A program made the position numbers and the translations under genes. Under the pieces are notes generated by a model. The model was not told the DNA's origin. It did not search any database and was given only the letters and a program-made list of their open reading frames with translations. Shown piece after piece: positions 17,569-28,007 of a stretch of DNA of 64,000 nt (position 1 is the stretch's first letter; each line of letters opens with the position of its first letter). Source of the stretch: Streptacidiphilus jiangxiensis (GTDB lineage: Bacteria; Actinomycetota; Actinomycetes; Streptomycetales; Streptomycetaceae); NCBI RefSeq assembly GCF_900109465.1, contig NZ_FOAZ01000004.1:310001-374000 (forward strand). Direction: 5' to 3'.

Positions 17569-18686
17569 GGCTGGTACATCAACTCCCCCTGGGCGGCCGA
17601 CGACTCGGACGGCTCCAGGCGGCCCTCCAGTTCGTCGGGCGCCATGCCGAGCAGGGCGGCCAGCGGTCGCAACGTCGTCTCGCCCGCCTCGAACGCGGAC
17701 CAGAGGCCCTCGGCCAGCCGAGCGGGCGGGCGTTCGGCGGCGGCGACGGCGGCCTCGCGCAGGTAGGTGTCCATCGCCGCGGTGGCCAGGTGGCATTCGG
17801 CGGTGGTGCGACGGCGCAGCCGCGCGTGCTCGGCGGCGCTGATCAGGTCCAGACGGCGCAGCCGGGCTGCGAGCGCGCTCGGGGACACCCGGAAGCGGAC
17901 CACGAGTTCGGCGAAGTCGAGGGCCTCGGCCGCCACCCGTACCTCCGCCTCCGGCATCAGCAGGGCGGCGGCGAAGGCGTTGGCGCGGACCTCGTCCGGT
18001 TCGGCCTGGCGGCCCGGGGCGACGGGCGACTCGGCCAGTGGCTCGGCGGCGTCGCCCGCCAGGAGGTGCCCGAGCTCGTGCGCGAGGGTGAAGCGCTGCC
18101 TGGTCCACCGCTCGTCGCGGCGGGCCAGGGCCAGCCGGAAGCCGTCCTCCTGCCAGGCGAAACCGTCCACGGCGCCGGGCAGTTCGGTGACGGCGAAGTC
18201 CACGCCGAAGGCGTGCTCGCAGGCGGAGAGCAGCTCGCCGGTGGCGAGCAGCGCGGGCTCGGCGTCCACCAGTGCGTGGACGCGCCCGCGCGCGTCGAGG
18301 GCCAGCAGCTCGCCCTGCCGGTCCGGGTCGCCCGCCGGCAGCGGCGGCAGGTCGGGCAGGGCCGGGGCGCGGCCCAGCAGGTCGAGGACGTCGTAGGCGG
18401 AGGTGAACCGTTCGGCGCGCTCGGTCAGGCTCGGCCCGTGCCCGGCGGCGTCCCCGCGCGCGGCGACGCCGACGGGGGAGTGCTGTCGACCGGTCAGCAG
18501 CCAGTCGACGCTGACCTGGGCGGCCTCCGCGATGAGCGCGAGGTCGAGAGAGCTGAAGCGGCGGATGCCGCCGAGGGACTTGGAGAGCTTGTCGGGCGTG
18601 ATTCCCGCGAGCGCGGCGAAGGCGGCCTGGCTCAGCCCGGCCCCCCGGATCACCTCGCGTACCCGCCCGGAGACGGATTCGTCCAT
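17565..18686 (-). CDS. XRE-family regulator fused to ImmA/IrrE metallopeptidase
   Basis: 373 residues. An N-terminal Cro/CI HTH (residues 5-65: GLSQAAFAALAGITPDKLSKSL) is followed by an ImmA/IrrE domain with zinc motif RFTLAHELGHLLAGD and the downstream conserved ANAFAAALLMP. Proteins of this layout repress their own operon, and some cleave a partner repressor in response to stress. It overlaps the downstream PIN gene by four bases. The promoter at 18694-18722 suggests a leaderless mRNA starting at or near ATG 18686, and an inverted repeat covers the -35 box. Confidence 0.88.
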   Translation of the reverse strand: MDESVSGRVREVIRGAGLSQAAFAALAGITPDKLSKSLGGIRRFSSLDLALIAEAAQVSVDWLLTGRQHSPVGVAARGDAAGHGPSLTERAERFTSAYDVLDLLGRAPALPDLPPLPAGDPDRQGELLALDARGRVHALVDAEPALLATGELLSACEHAFGVDFAVTELPGAVDGFAWQEDGFRLALARRDERWTRQRFTLAHELGHLLAGDAAEPLAESPVAPGRQAEPDEVRANAFAAALLMPEAEVRVAAEALDFAELVVRFRVSPSALAARLRRLDLISAAEHARLRRRTTAECHLATAAMDTYLREAAVAAAERPPARLAEGLWSAFEAGETTLRPLAALLGMAPDELEGRLEPSESSAAQGELMYQP

Positions 18687-18693
18687 GCCCTAC

Positions 18694-18723
18694 ACAGTAC
18701 GACGGTGTTGCGAGAATCGCAAC
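18694..18723 (-). promoter_or_regulatory. Promoter of XRE-ImmA/PIN operon with overlapping operator
   Basis: Minus-strand TTGCGA (18722-18717) and TACTGT (18699-18694) are separated by exactly 17 bases, and the start ATG follows eight bases after the -10, so the mRNA is probably leaderless. GTTGCGA-GAA-TCGCAAC at 18707-18723 is a perfect 17-base dyad spanning the -35. It is the likely binding site of the XRE protein, and on the plus strand it also supplies a weaker TTGCGA toward the YbjQ-like gene (TACGGT at 18729-18734). Confidence 0.65.
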
Positions 18724-18772
18724 GCTGCTACGGTTCCGGTCAGGGGTTCCGAAGAGTGAGGGGGAGGCGGCC

Positions 18773-19582
18773 ATGAGCACGCCCGGGTATCAGCAGGTCC
18801 AGATCTCCGAGGTCGCGCGCGGCCGGCTGGACGGTTCGCGGCAGGGGCGCCCGTGCTTCACCTCCGACCTGTCCGTCAACGAGTTCGTGCTCGTCACCGA
18901 GTCGGGATTCGAGCCGCTCGGCATGGTGATGGGCACCAGCGTCTACCACGTCGGCGTCCAGTACGGGAACTGGAAGGTCAGCCAGGAGCTCGGCGTCCTC
19001 ACCCAGGCCATGTACAACGTCCGTGAGTTGGCCATGGCCCGGATGGAGGCCGAGGCCGCGCAGCTCGGCGCGGACGGCATCATCGGCGTCTCGCTGCGCC
19101 CGATGAACTACGGCTTCCTCGCCGACGTCGTCGAGTTCATCGCGGTCGGCACCGCGGTCAAGGCGACCGACGGCACCAACTACCGCGCCCCCAACGGCAA
19201 GCCCTTCACCACCAACCTCTCCGGCCAGGACTTCTGGACCCTCTGGCAGCACGGTTGGCTCCCGCGCCGCCTGGTGCTGGGCAACTGCGTCTACCACGTG
19301 GCCCACCAGACGCTGCGCCAGACGCTGGCCCAGGTCGGCCAGAACGCGGAGATGCCGCAGTTCACCCAGGCCCTGTACGACGCCCGCGAGCTGGCGATGG
19401 CCCGCATGCAGTACGAGGGCCAGCAGTTGGGCGCGGACGGCATCGTGGGCACGTTCGTCGACGACTTCCGCTACTGGGGCGAGCACGGCGTCGAGTTCTT
19501 CTCCCTCGGCACGGCGGTGAGCAAGGTCCGCCCGGACGTCAACCCGATCAAGCCGACGATGACCATGCCCTTGAACGGGTAG
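18773..19582 (+). CDS. Heavy-metal-binding (YbjQ-like) protein, tandem-domain
   Basis: 269 residues made of two homologous halves: VLVTESGFEPLGMVMGTSVYHVG ... RELAMARMEAEAAQLGADGIIGV in the first, RRLVLGNCVYHVAHQT ... RELAMARMQYEGQQLGADGIVG in the second. Each half matches the YbjQ/PF01906 fold with its conserved LGADGI motif, so the gene arose by internal duplication. Role unknown; the family forms pentameric rings, and metal binding is only suggested. ATG 18773 has a GGGGGAGG SD. It is divergent from the XRE-ImmA/PIN operon and shares its operator region. Confidence 0.8.
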   Translation: MSTPGYQQVQISEVARGRLDGSRQGRPCFTSDLSVNEFVLVTESGFEPLGMVMGTSVYHVGVQYGNWKVSQELGVLTQAMYNVRELAMARMEAEAAQLGADGIIGVSLRPMNYGFLADVVEFIAVGTAVKATDGTNYRAPNGKPFTTNLSGQDFWTLWQHGWLPRRLVLGNCVYHVAHQTLRQTLAQVGQNAEMPQFTQALYDARELAMARMQYEGQQLGADGIVGTFVDDFRYWGEHGVEFFSLGTAVSKVRPDVNPIKPTMTMPLNG

Positions 19583-19592
19583 CGGCACCCCT

Positions 19593-19671
19593 CAGGGGCG
19601 CGAGGCTCTGCCGATCCGCGACTGCTCCGCCGGCCTTCGGTCGGGAGACGCCCCCTGCGGGGGCGCCCCTG
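19593..19671. repeat. Dispersed palindromic element, copy 6 (variant)
   Basis: CAGGGGCGCGAGGCTCTGCC on the left and GGGGGCGCCCCTGG on the right, with an internal GGCCTTCGGTC part. It sits between the convergent YbjQ-like and monooxygenase genes and ends only a few bases from the monooxygenase stop. Confidence 0.6.
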
Positions 19672-19674
19672 GGG

Positions 19675-20904
19675 TCAGCGTCGGAACAGCCACGAGCCGA
19701 CGCGTCCCGTCCGTTTCTCCGCCTCGCGGGACGCGGCGACCGCCGCGAAGCCGTAGTCGCGCATCCGCTCCTCGTAGGCGCCCACGGCGCCGACCAGCGC
19801 GGCCGGGGAGTCGTCGCGCCGCTCCGCGAGTGCGCGGCAGAGCAGCGCAGCGTCCTGCAGCGCGGTGTTCGCGCCGGAGCCGCGGGCGGGGCTCATGGCG
19901 TGGATCGCGTCACCCAGCAGGGTCACCCGTCCCGGTGGCCAGGCCGGGACCCGTTCCGCGCTGCGGATCACGGCGAGGAAGGTCTGCTCGACCTCCGCCG
20001 CGGCGACCAGTTCGCGCAGGTCCGCGTGGAAGGTGCGGACCGCGCGGCAGGCGAGGGCGTGCAGTGCGGCGGGGTCGGCCTTCTCCAGCTCGGATTCCGC
20101 CGCGCCCAGGTCGCGGGCCCGCGCGGTGACGGCCCACATCAGGTAGTCGGGCGCGGGCGAGAGCCGGATCTCCGGCGCCAGTCGCGCCGCGGCCGCCGGG
20201 GGCTGTTCGCGCAGCCGGACCAGGCCGGTGGCCAGGCCGACACCGCCTCCGACGAACGCGGTGAACCCCTCCAGCAGCGCGGCCGGCAGCAGGGCCCGGG
20301 TCCGGTCGGTGAGGAGCGTGCGCCCGTACAGGCAGCGTCCGCCGGTGTCCTCGACGACGGCGTGCGGCAGCAGTTGGCGGCGCACGGTCGAGTGCACGCC
20401 GTCCGCGCCGACCAGCAGGTCCGCCCGTGCGGTGTCCCCGTCGGCGAAGCGCACCTGCACGCCCTGCCCGTCGATGGCGTAGCCGGTGACCGCGCGGCCG
20501 TGGTGGATCCTGTCCGCGAGCCCGGCGCAGAGCAGCTCGCGCAGCGTCCTGCGGTGCACGGAGGTGCTCAGGGTGCCGGGCGCGTACGGGTCCTGGCCGC
20601 TGTCGCCGGTGACCTCGTGCAGGACCCGGAGTCGTCGGCTCAGCACGGTGAAGCGGCGGCTGGGCTGTCCGCAGGTCGCCTGGAACAGCTCGAAGAGGCG
20701 CGGCGGCAGGCATCGCTCCAGCGCGAGCCCGGCGCGCGCGTCGAGATGCAGCCGGTAGCCCTGCGGCCGGATGTCCGGGCCGGTGTCCCGCTCGTAGACG
20801 TCGACCTCGATGCCGATCCGCCGCAGGCCCTGGGCCAGGCAGAGCCCGCCCAGTCCGGCTCCGGCCACGGCGACCCGCAGTTCCCCGTTGCGTGCTTCCC
20901 CCAT
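19675..20904 (-). CDS. FAD-dependent monooxygenase (p-hydroxybenzoate hydroxylase fold)
   Basis: 409-residue class A flavoprotein monooxygenase. The N-terminal GxGxxG ([19 protein letters not shown]) is followed by the acidic E of VDVYERD, then the DG motif ([16 protein letters not shown]) and the GD motif ([21 protein letters not shown]). It would hydroxylate an aromatic or polyketide-like substrate using NAD(P)H and O2, but no pathway genes are adjacent, so the substrate is unknown. ATG 20904 has GGGAAGAAGG upstream; the longer frame adds 19 residues. Confidence 0.87.
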   Translation of the reverse strand: MGEARNGELRVAVAGAGLGGLCLAQGLRRIGIEVDVYERDTGPDIRPQGYRLHLDARAGLALERCLPPRLFELFQATCGQPSRRFTVLSRRLRVLHEVTGDSGQDPYAPGTLSTSVHRRTLRELLCAGLADRIHHGRAVTGYAIDGQGVQVRFADGDTARADLLVGADGVHSTVRRQLLPHAVVEDTGGRCLYGRTLLTDRTRALLPAALLEGFTAFVGGGVGLATGLVRLREQPPAAAARLAPEIRLSPAPDYLMWAVTARARDLGAAESELEKADPAALHALACRAVRTFHADLRELVAAAEVEQTFLAVIRSAERVPAWPPGRVTLLGDAIHAMSPARGSGANTALQDAALLCRALAERRDDSPAALVGAVGAYEERMRDYGFAAVAASREAEKRTGRVGSWLFRR

Positions 20905-21001
20905 GCGCGCCTTCTTCCCGTCCTCGGCGGGGGTAATCGGGCGGGCGCGCCGGGGAGTCATTTACCAAGATTCGTGGCATAAATGCGGTTATGTACGATT
21001 C

Positions 21002-22183
<1,182 letters not shown>

Positions 22184-22200
22184 TCGCAGCCACCGCGCGT

Positions 22201-22230
22201 GCCGCCCCGGCCGTGCAGGGCCGGGGCGGC
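22201..22230. terminator. Bidirectional hairpin terminator
   Basis: GCCGCCCCGGCC (22201-22212) pairs with GGCCGGGGCGGC (22219-22230), a perfect 12-bp stem with a 6-base loop. It lies between the convergent LAXTG protein and the MacB-type permease. Confidence 0.75.
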
Positions 22231-22233
22231 GCC

Positions 22234-23466
22234 TCACACCGTGTTCAGTGCCTCGGTCGGGGAGAGCCGGGCCGCGCGGGTGGCGGGGTAGAGGCCGGCC
22301 AGGGTGCCGATCAGGACGGCGGAGCCCAGGCCGGCCGCCAGGCCCTGCGCGGGGACCGACGCGGGCCAGTGGCGCCAGACGGCGTATCCGGCGCTGATCG
22401 CCGCGCCCAGGGCGACGCCCGCGAGGCCGCCGCCGCCGGAGAGCGCGACCGACTCGGCCAGGAACTGGAGCCGGATCTGCCCGCGCCCGGCGCCCAGGGC
22501 CCGGCGCAGGCCGATCTCCTGACGGCGCTCCAGCACCGAGATCACCATCGTGTTGGCCACGCCCACCCCGCCCACCAGCAGCGCGACCGCGCCGAGGCCG
22601 AGGAAGAGCGAGGTGAACGCCGACTTCGCGGCGAGCTGCGCCGCGAGCGCGTCGGAGGGGCGGCTGACGTTGACGTCCTCGGGGTGGCCGGGGTCGGCGG
22701 TCTGGGCGAGAACCCCCCGCACGGCGTCGACCTGCTCGTCCGTGGAGCGCTCGTACACCGTCGTCGGATGCCCGTCGAATCCGAGGTCGCTCTGCGCCTC
22801 GGGCCAGCCGACCAGGGCGGAGCGGTCCAGCTCCGGCGCCAGCGTGACGGGTGCCAGCACGCCGAGCACGGTGAACCAGCGCCCGGAGAGGTAGACCTGA
22901 CGGCCCGGCCGGTCGATGCCGAGGGTCGCGGCGGCCTGGGCGCCGAGCACCACCGCCGGATAGCGCTCGGTCGCGCCGTTGAGGAAGAGGCCCTGGGCGA
23001 GGGTGCCGCGCACGGTGCCCAGCAGGTCGGTGCGGGCGGCGACGACGGCGATGCCGCCGTTGGCCAGCGGGTCGATGCGGTCCGTGCGCCGGACCGTCGC
23101 GCCCTGGACCAGGCCGGTGTCGGTGGCCGACTGGACCGGGCCGATGCGGCGCACCATCGCCGCCGCGTCCAGCGGCAGTTCCGTCGGGTGCCCGAACACG
23201 TCCTGGCCCGGCGAGACGGTCAGCATGTTCGTGCCCAACTGGCCGATCCGGGCCAGCAGATCGGCCCGGCCCGCCTCGCTGATGCCGAGCACGGCCACCA
23301 TCGCGGCGATCCCGATGGCGATCCCGAGGCCCGACAGCAGCGCCCGCAGCGGCCGCCCGCGCAGACCCGCGACGCCGACGCGGAGCACGTCCGAGGCCCG
23401 CAGCCGGCTCGGCTGCGGCAGTGCGACGGTCGTGGTCACGGACATCGTTCCCGAGCGCGGGCTCAT
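22234..23466 (-). CDS. MacB/FtsX-type ABC transporter permease
   Basis: 410 residues with the MacB topology: one N-terminal helix ([26 protein letters not shown]), a large extracytoplasmic MacB_PCD domain, then three C-terminal helices beginning [41 protein letters not shown]. It couples to the ATPase directly upstream, whose stop overlaps its ATG (ATGA). The complex is probably a mechanotransmission-type efflux or lipoprotein-handling machine rather than a classical pump; the substrate is not evident. Confidence 0.9.
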   Translation of the reverse strand: MSPRSGTMSVTTTVALPQPSRLRASDVLRVGVAGLRGRPLRALLSGLGIAIGIAAMVAVLGISEAGRADLLARIGQLGTNMLTVSPGQDVFGHPTELPLDAAAMVRRIGPVQSATDTGLVQGATVRRTDRIDPLANGGIAVVAARTDLLGTVRGTLAQGLFLNGATERYPAVVLGAQAAATLGIDRPGRQVYLSGRWFTVLGVLAPVTLAPELDRSALVGWPEAQSDLGFDGHPTTVYERSTDEQVDAVRGVLAQTADPGHPEDVNVSRPSDALAAQLAAKSAFTSLFLGLGAVALLVGGVGVANTMVISVLERRQEIGLRRALGAGRGQIRLQFLAESVALSGGGGLAGVALGAAISAGYAVWRHWPASVPAQGLAAGLGSAVLIGTLAGLYPATRAARLSPTEALNTV

Positions 23467-24212
23467 CGCGCCGCCTCCCCGCCCGTGACCGTCGCGCGCT
23501 GTCGGGCCGGGCCGCTGTCGGAGCGCAGCCGACCGTCCAGGATCTCGACGACGCGCGGCAGCTGTTCGGCGATCGTGCGATCGTGGGTGATCACGGCGAT
23601 GGTGGACCCGCCCTGGTGCAGTTCGTGCAGCAGCGTCATGATCCCCGACCCGGCCGAGGAGTCCAGGTTGCCCGTCGGCTCGTCGGCCAGCACGACGGCC
23701 GGCCGGGCGACGATCGCGCGGGCGATCGCGACGCGCTGCCGCTCCCCGCCGGAGAGCTGCTGCGGGCGATGGCGCAGCCGGTGGCCGAGGCCGACACGGA
23801 GCAGCGCCTCCCGGGCCGCCTCCCGTCGGCGGCGCGCCGCGACGCCGCTGTACAGCAGGCCCTGCGCGACGTTCTCCACGGCGTCGAGGCCGGGGGAGAG
23901 GAAGAACTGCTGGAACACGAAGCCGATCGAGCGCGCCCGCAGCGCGGAGAGCCGCCGGTCGGGCAGCAGCGCGGTGTCGTGGCCGAGCAGCAGTACCTGC
24001 CCCTCGGAGGGGCGGTCGAGCGTGCCCATCAGCTGCAGCATCGTCGACTTGCCGGAGCCGGACCGGCCGACGATCGCCAGCATCTCGCCCGCGTCGACCC
24101 GCAGCGAGACACGGTCGAGCGCCCGCACGCCACCGGGGTAGACCCGGCTCACGGCGCGCAGCTCCAGCACGGTGGTGGCGGTGGTGGAAGTGGTGGCGTT
24201 CGTGGCGTTCAC
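23463..24212 (-). CDS. MacB/LolD-type ABC transporter ATP-binding protein
   Basis: 249 residues with Walker [11 protein letters not shown]-loop FVFQQFFL, signature [17 protein letters not shown], Walker [14 protein letters not shown] and switch His in AVITHDRT, all consistent with the LolD/MacB ATPase clade. GTG 24212 overlaps the adaptor's TGA (GTGA), so adaptor, ATPase and permease are coupled. Confidence 0.93.
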   Translation of the reverse strand: MNATNATTSTTATTVLELRAVSRVYPGGVRALDRVSLRVDAGEMLAIVGRSGSGKSTMLQLMGTLDRPSEGQVLLLGHDTALLPDRRLSALRARSIGFVFQQFFLSPGLDAVENVAQGLLYSGVAARRRREAAREALLRVGLGHRLRHRPQQLSGGERQRVAIARAIVARPAVVLADEPTGNLDSSAGSGIMTLLHELHQGGSTIAVITHDRTIAEQLPRVVEILDGRLRSDSGPARQRATVTGGEAAR

Positions 24213-25399
24213 GAGGACGGCACCTCCACCGGCAGACCGGGCGTCAGCCCGGGGCCGCTGACCTCGACGCGTCCCTGCGCGAACATGCCCAGCGTGACCG
24301 GCAGCAGCGTCGTCGTCCCGCCGCTGCCGACCCGCTCGACGGCGTAGCCGCCGCCGGCCAGGGCGAGCAGAGCCGACACCGGGACGGTCAGCACACCGGT
24401 GTGCACCTCGCTGGTGAACGAAACCGTGACCGGTGCCCCGTCGAGCGACCCGGCCGCGTTCGGCTGGTCGAGGGTGATGTGGACGGGCAGCGTCGCACCC
24501 TGGACGGAGCCGCTGGCGGCCGTGCTCCCGGGGTCGGTGCCGCCCGACCCGGACGCTCCGGTGGGACCGTTGGCGCCGCCTGCCGCGCCGGAGCCCCCGG
24601 TGGAGGCCACCGTGCCGACGTCGGCGATGTGGCCGGTGACCGTCGCCCCGCCCGGCAGCGCCACCGTCACCGCCGCCCCGGCGCGGGCCAGCTGCTGCTG
24701 GTCCACCGGCAGCGGGACGGTGACCAGTCGCCGGGTGGAACTGAGCGAGAGCAGCACGCCCGTCGCGGGCGCGCCCAGCACGGCGCGGACCCCGGTCACC
24801 CGCACCTGGCCCGGCTCGACCACCACCTGGCCGGGCGCGAGGGTCCCGGTCTGCGGCCGGCCGAGGTCCGACTGCCACTGACCGACCGCGTCCGCCGTGG
24901 CCTGCGAGTAGTGGTCGTCGTCCGCGAGATCCGGCCCGTAGCCGAGAGCCCGCAGCGCCCGCTTGAGCTCCCTGACGTCGGGCCCGTCGTCGACGCCGAC
25001 CTCCAGGGTGCGCCACAGCGGCACCGAGCCGTAGACGAGCGGCACCGGCAGCCCGTCCACCTCGTAGACCCGTGAGCCCTCCGAGATCCGGTCGCCGACC
25101 GAGGGCAGCCAGGTGAGCGTGCCGCCGCCCGGGGCGGCCGGGACGTCGTAGCTGTCGGCGTAGCCGAGCGTCCCGTCGATCTGCTGGTACTGCCGCAGGT
25201 CCGCGCGCGTCACCGGCGCGGTGACGAGGTGCGCCGGCGCGGCGGCGGGCGCGGCGGAGCGGCCGCGCCAGGCGAGCACGCCACCGGCGGTGGCGCCGCA
25301 GCAGAGCACCAGCACCAACGCTCCGACCGCGATCCGGCGGCCGCGGTGCCGCTCCTCCTCCTCGACGACGGTGACCGGCGGGGTCTCCACCTCGGTCAT
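24209..25399 (-). CDS. Periplasmic adaptor-like protein with peptidoglycan-binding domain
   Basis: 396 residues. A short cytoplasmic N-terminus and one transmembrane helix (residues 20-45) precede an extracytoplasmic HlyD/MacA-like adaptor. Within it lies a PG_binding_1 domain ([21 protein letters not shown] ... [16 protein letters not shown]). The following beta-barrel region ends with [16 protein letters not shown]. Gram-positives use such adaptors with MacB-like permeases, and the wall-binding module suggests anchoring to peptidoglycan. The stop overlaps the ATPase start. Confidence 0.87.
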   Translation of the reverse strand: MTEVETPPVTVVEEEERHRGRRIAVGALVLVLCCGATAGGVLAWRGRSAAPAAAPAHLVTAPVTRADLRQYQQIDGTLGYADSYDVPAAPGGGTLTWLPSVGDRISEGSRVYEVDGLPVPLVYGSVPLWRTLEVGVDDGPDVRELKRALRALGYGPDLADDDHYSQATADAVGQWQSDLGRPQTGTLAPGQVVVEPGQVRVTGVRAVLGAPATGVLLSLSSTRRLVTVPLPVDQQQLARAGAAVTVALPGGATVTGHIADVGTVASTGGSGAAGGANGPTGASGSGGTDPGSTAASGSVQGATLPVHITLDQPNAAGSLDGAPVTVSFTSEVHTGVLTVPVSALLALAGGGYAVERVGSGGTTTLLPVTLGMFAQGRVEVSGPGLTPGLPVEVPSS

Positions 25400-25403
25400 C
25401 CGT

Positions 25404-25973
25404 TCACCCCCCGCTGCCCGGCGCGGCCGAGGCCGAGGAGCCCGCGGCGCGGCAGGCCAGGACCGCCTGCTCGGTCTTCGGGTCGCCCGCGCCGCTGATC
25501 CGCAGCGGCTGGCCGGGCTGCGGGTCCGGCACCGAGATGCCGTGCGCGCGCAGGCACTCGGCGAGCGCCACCGCGCGGGCGACGGCCGTCGGGTCGCCGC
25601 CGCCCTTGCCGTCGGCGCCCAGGAAGTGCTGGCAGGTCTGCAGCGCCGCCTGGGTCGCCGCGTCGCCCTTGGTGCCGGCCGGCAGCTGCACGGTCGTGGC
25701 CCCGGCCTGCGGGTCGGGCACGTTCACGCCGTGCTGCCGCATGCACGAGGCGAACTGCAGCAACTGCGTGGTCCGGTCGGCGGTGGCGGAGGCCGAGGGG
25801 CTCGCCCCGGCTGCGCCGGTGCCGACCGCGGCGACGCCGGGGGATGGCGTGGAGCTGCCGCAGCCACTGAGCACGACCAGCGCGACGGCGGAGGCGAGCG
25901 TGGAGGCGAGAGCGCTCGGGAGCGGACGACGCGGTCGGCGACGGCCCGCTCCGGGTACTGACGATGTGGTCAT
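25404..25973 (-). CDS. Lipoprotein with duplicated CxxxxG-type repeat
   Basis: 189 residues. The signal peptide ends in a lipobox (VVLSGC). The mature part contains two similar segments, FASCMRQHGVNVPDPQAG and LAECLRAHGISVPDPQPG, each followed by a second Cys (LQTCQHFLG; VLACRAAG). This small extracytoplasmic repeat is common in actinobacteria next to MacB-type operons. It is the first gene of the operon, four bases before the adaptor, and divergent from the two-component system. Function unknown, perhaps ligand sensing for the transporter. Confidence 0.8.
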   Translation of the reverse strand: MTTSSVPGAGRRRPRRPLPSALASTLASAVALVVLSGCGSSTPSPGVAAVGTGAAGASPSASATADRTTQLLQFASCMRQHGVNVPDPQAGATTVQLPAGTKGDAATQAALQTCQHFLGADGKGGGDPTAVARAVALAECLRAHGISVPDPQPGQPLRISGAGDPKTEQAVLACRAAGSSASAAPGSGG

Positions 25974-26077
25974 GCCCCTGGTGTAGTGAGTCGGATGTTG
26001 CACAGCCGTCTCCGGCCACGGATACGGCGGCGAAAGGTCGCCGCCGATAGGACGGAGTGACGAAGGGGGTAGCAGGG

Positions 26078-26749
26078 ATGCGGGTACTCGTGGCCGAGGA
26101 CGAGGCGGTTCTCGCCGAGCTGGTGGCCGAGGGGCTGCGCGCGCACGCGATGGCGGTCGACGTCGTCCTCGACGGCGACGACGCACTGGAGCGTCTGGAC
26201 GTCAACGACTACGACGTGCTGGTGCTGGACCGGGATCTGCCGGGCACGCACGGCGACGAGGTCTGCCGGGAGCTGGTGCGGCGCGGGGCACGCACCCGGG
26301 TGCTGATGCTCACCGCCTACGCCGGGGTCGGCGACCTCGTCGAGGGGCTCGGCCTGGGCGCCGACGACTACCTGGGCAAGCCCTTCGACTACGAGGAGCT
26401 GGTCGCGCGGGTGCAGGCGCTGGGCCGTCGGGCCGGGCGGGCGCTGCCCCCGGTGCTGCGGGTCGGCGGCCTGGTGCTGGACCCGCCGCGTCGGCAGGCG
26501 TCCCGCGACGGGCGTCATCTGCGGCTCTCGCTCAAGGAGTTCGCCGTGCTCCGGGAGCTGATGGCGGCCGAGGGAGCGGTGGTCAGCACCGAGGAGCTGT
26601 TGGAACGGGCCTGGGACGAGAACGCCGACATGTTCACCAACGCGGTCCGGATCACGATGAGTCGGCTGCGGGCCAAGCTCGGCGAGCCGCCGATCATCGA
26701 GACGCTCACCGGGGTGGGGTACCGCATCCGGACGGAGTCGCCCGCGTGA
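26078..26749 (+). CDS. OmpR/PhoB-family response regulator
   Basis: 223 residues. The receiver has acidic residues EDE, phospho-Asp in VLVLDRDLPG and Lys in LGKPFDYEEL. A winged-helix output domain (LSLKEFAVLRELMAAEGAVV ... TGVGYRIRTE) completes the protein. ATG 26078 is preceded by AAGGGGG; a GTG at 26057 in the same frame is possible. It is divergent from the MacB-type operon (104 bases), so probably controls it. Confidence 0.92.
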   Translation: MRVLVAEDEAVLAELVAEGLRAHAMAVDVVLDGDDALERLDVNDYDVLVLDRDLPGTHGDEVCRELVRRGARTRVLMLTAYAGVGDLVEGLGLGADDYLGKPFDYEELVARVQALGRRAGRALPPVLRVGGLVLDPPRRQASRDGRHLRLSLKEFAVLRELMAAEGAVVSTEELLERAWDENADMFTNAVRITMSRLRAKLGEPPIIETLTGVGYRIRTESPA

Positions 26750-28002
26750 GCGGCCCCCGGCCGGGCCCCCGGCGACGCGCCCGCCGCCGCTCGGTGCGGC
26801 TGACGCTCACCGTCCTGTACAGCGCGCTCTTCCTGGCGGCCGGCACGGTCCTGCTGGGCCTGGTCTACCTGCTGTTCCGGCAGGGGCTCAGCCACAACGT
26901 CACCGTCCTGCCCAAGTCCGACCTGCCGGGCCACAGTGTCAGCGGGCTGAGCGCCCGGCAGATCAAGGAGCTGGCGGACCACTTCAACCAGGCCACGCTG
27001 CACCAGCTGATCGTCACCTCGGCGTCGGCGCTCGCGGCGACCATGGCGGCGGCGGTGCTGCTGGGCTGGTGGACGGCGGGGCGGGTGCTGCGTCCGCTGC
27101 ACCGGATCACCGCCACCGCGCGCCGGCTGTCGTTCGAGAACCTGCACGAGCGGATCGCCCTGGACGGCCCCGCCGACGAGCTGCGCGAGCTGGCCGACAC
27201 CTTCGACGCGATGCTGGACCGTCTCGACTCGGCGTTCGACAGCCAGCGCCGGTTCGTGGCCAACGCCTCCCACGAGCTGCGGACGCCGCTCGCCGTCCAG
27301 CGCGCCGCCATCCAGATCCGGCTGGCCCGGGCCACCCCGGCGGAGATCCCGCGCGTCCAGGCCGAGCTGCTCGCCGCCAACCGGCGCAGTGAGCAGCTGA
27401 TCGAGGGACTGCTGCAGCTGGCGCGCAGCGACCGGGGGCTGACCAGGCGCGAGCCCGTGGAGCTGGTGGAGGTCCTGCGCGAGGAGACCGAGGCGTGTCG
27501 GGCGGTCGCCCAGAGCGTCGGACTGTCCCTGCGCCGGGTCGATCCGGAGGCGCCGGAGACTCCCGCGACCGTCCTGGGCGACCGCGTGCTGCTGGCGCAG
27601 CTCGTGGTGAACCTGCTGCACAACGCGATCCGCTACAACGTCCGAGGCGGTGCGGTCGCCGTCGGCGTGACCGTCGACGGCGCGCAGGCCCGGCTGAGTG
27701 TCGCCAACACCGGCCCCGTCGTCCCCGTCGACCAGGTCGAGCAGCTCTTCGAGCCGTTCCGCCGGCTCGGCCGGCGCGGTGAGCCCGCCGGCCCGACGGC
27801 GGAGCTGGGCTTCTCCGCCGGGCTCGGCCTGTCCATCGTCCGGTCGGTCGCCACCGCCCACGGCGGCACGGTGACGGCGACGGCCAACCCCGCCGGCGGT
27901 CTCACCGTGGAGGCCGTCCTGCCGCTGGCCGAACCTTCCGCGCGCCGCGACCCCGGCTCCCGTCGGACGGCGGAGCCGCGCCCGGCCCGGGCCGCCTCGT
28001 GA
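26746..28002 (+). CDS. Membrane sensor histidine kinase
   Basis: 418 residues. Two transmembrane helices (about 18-40 and 85-108) enclose a short extracytoplasmic loop. HAMP, HisKA (FVANASHELRTPLAVQ) and HATPase (LVVNLLHNAIRYNVRGG; GLGLSIVRSVA) domains follow. GTG 26746 overlaps the regulator's stop (GTGA). It likely senses a membrane or wall signal relevant to the divergent MacB-like exporter. The convergent ABC gene begins its stop only five bases after this stop. Confidence 0.92.
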   Translation: MSGPRPGPRRRARRRSVRLTLTVLYSALFLAAGTVLLGLVYLLFRQGLSHNVTVLPKSDLPGHSVSGLSARQIKELADHFNQATLHQLIVTSASALAATMAAAVLLGWWTAGRVLRPLHRITATARRLSFENLHERIALDGPADELRELADTFDAMLDRLDSAFDSQRRFVANASHELRTPLAVQRAAIQIRLARATPAEIPRVQAELLAANRRSEQLIEGLLQLARSDRGLTRREPVELVEVLREETEACRAVAQSVGLSLRRVDPEAPETPATVLGDRVLLAQLVVNLLHNAIRYNVRGGAVAVGVTVDGAQARLSVANTGPVVPVDQVEQLFEPFRRLGRRGEPAGPTAELGFSAGLGLSIVRSVATAHGGTVTATANPAGGLTVEAVLPLAEPSARRDPGSRRTAEPRPARAAS

Positions 28003-28007
28003 CGGCC

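Noticed and set aside
16993-18780. 595-codon minus-strand frame containing the PIN domain
   Set aside because: Only the last 191 codons look like protein; the rest is a shadow of XRE-ImmA. The ATGA overlap sets the start at 17568.
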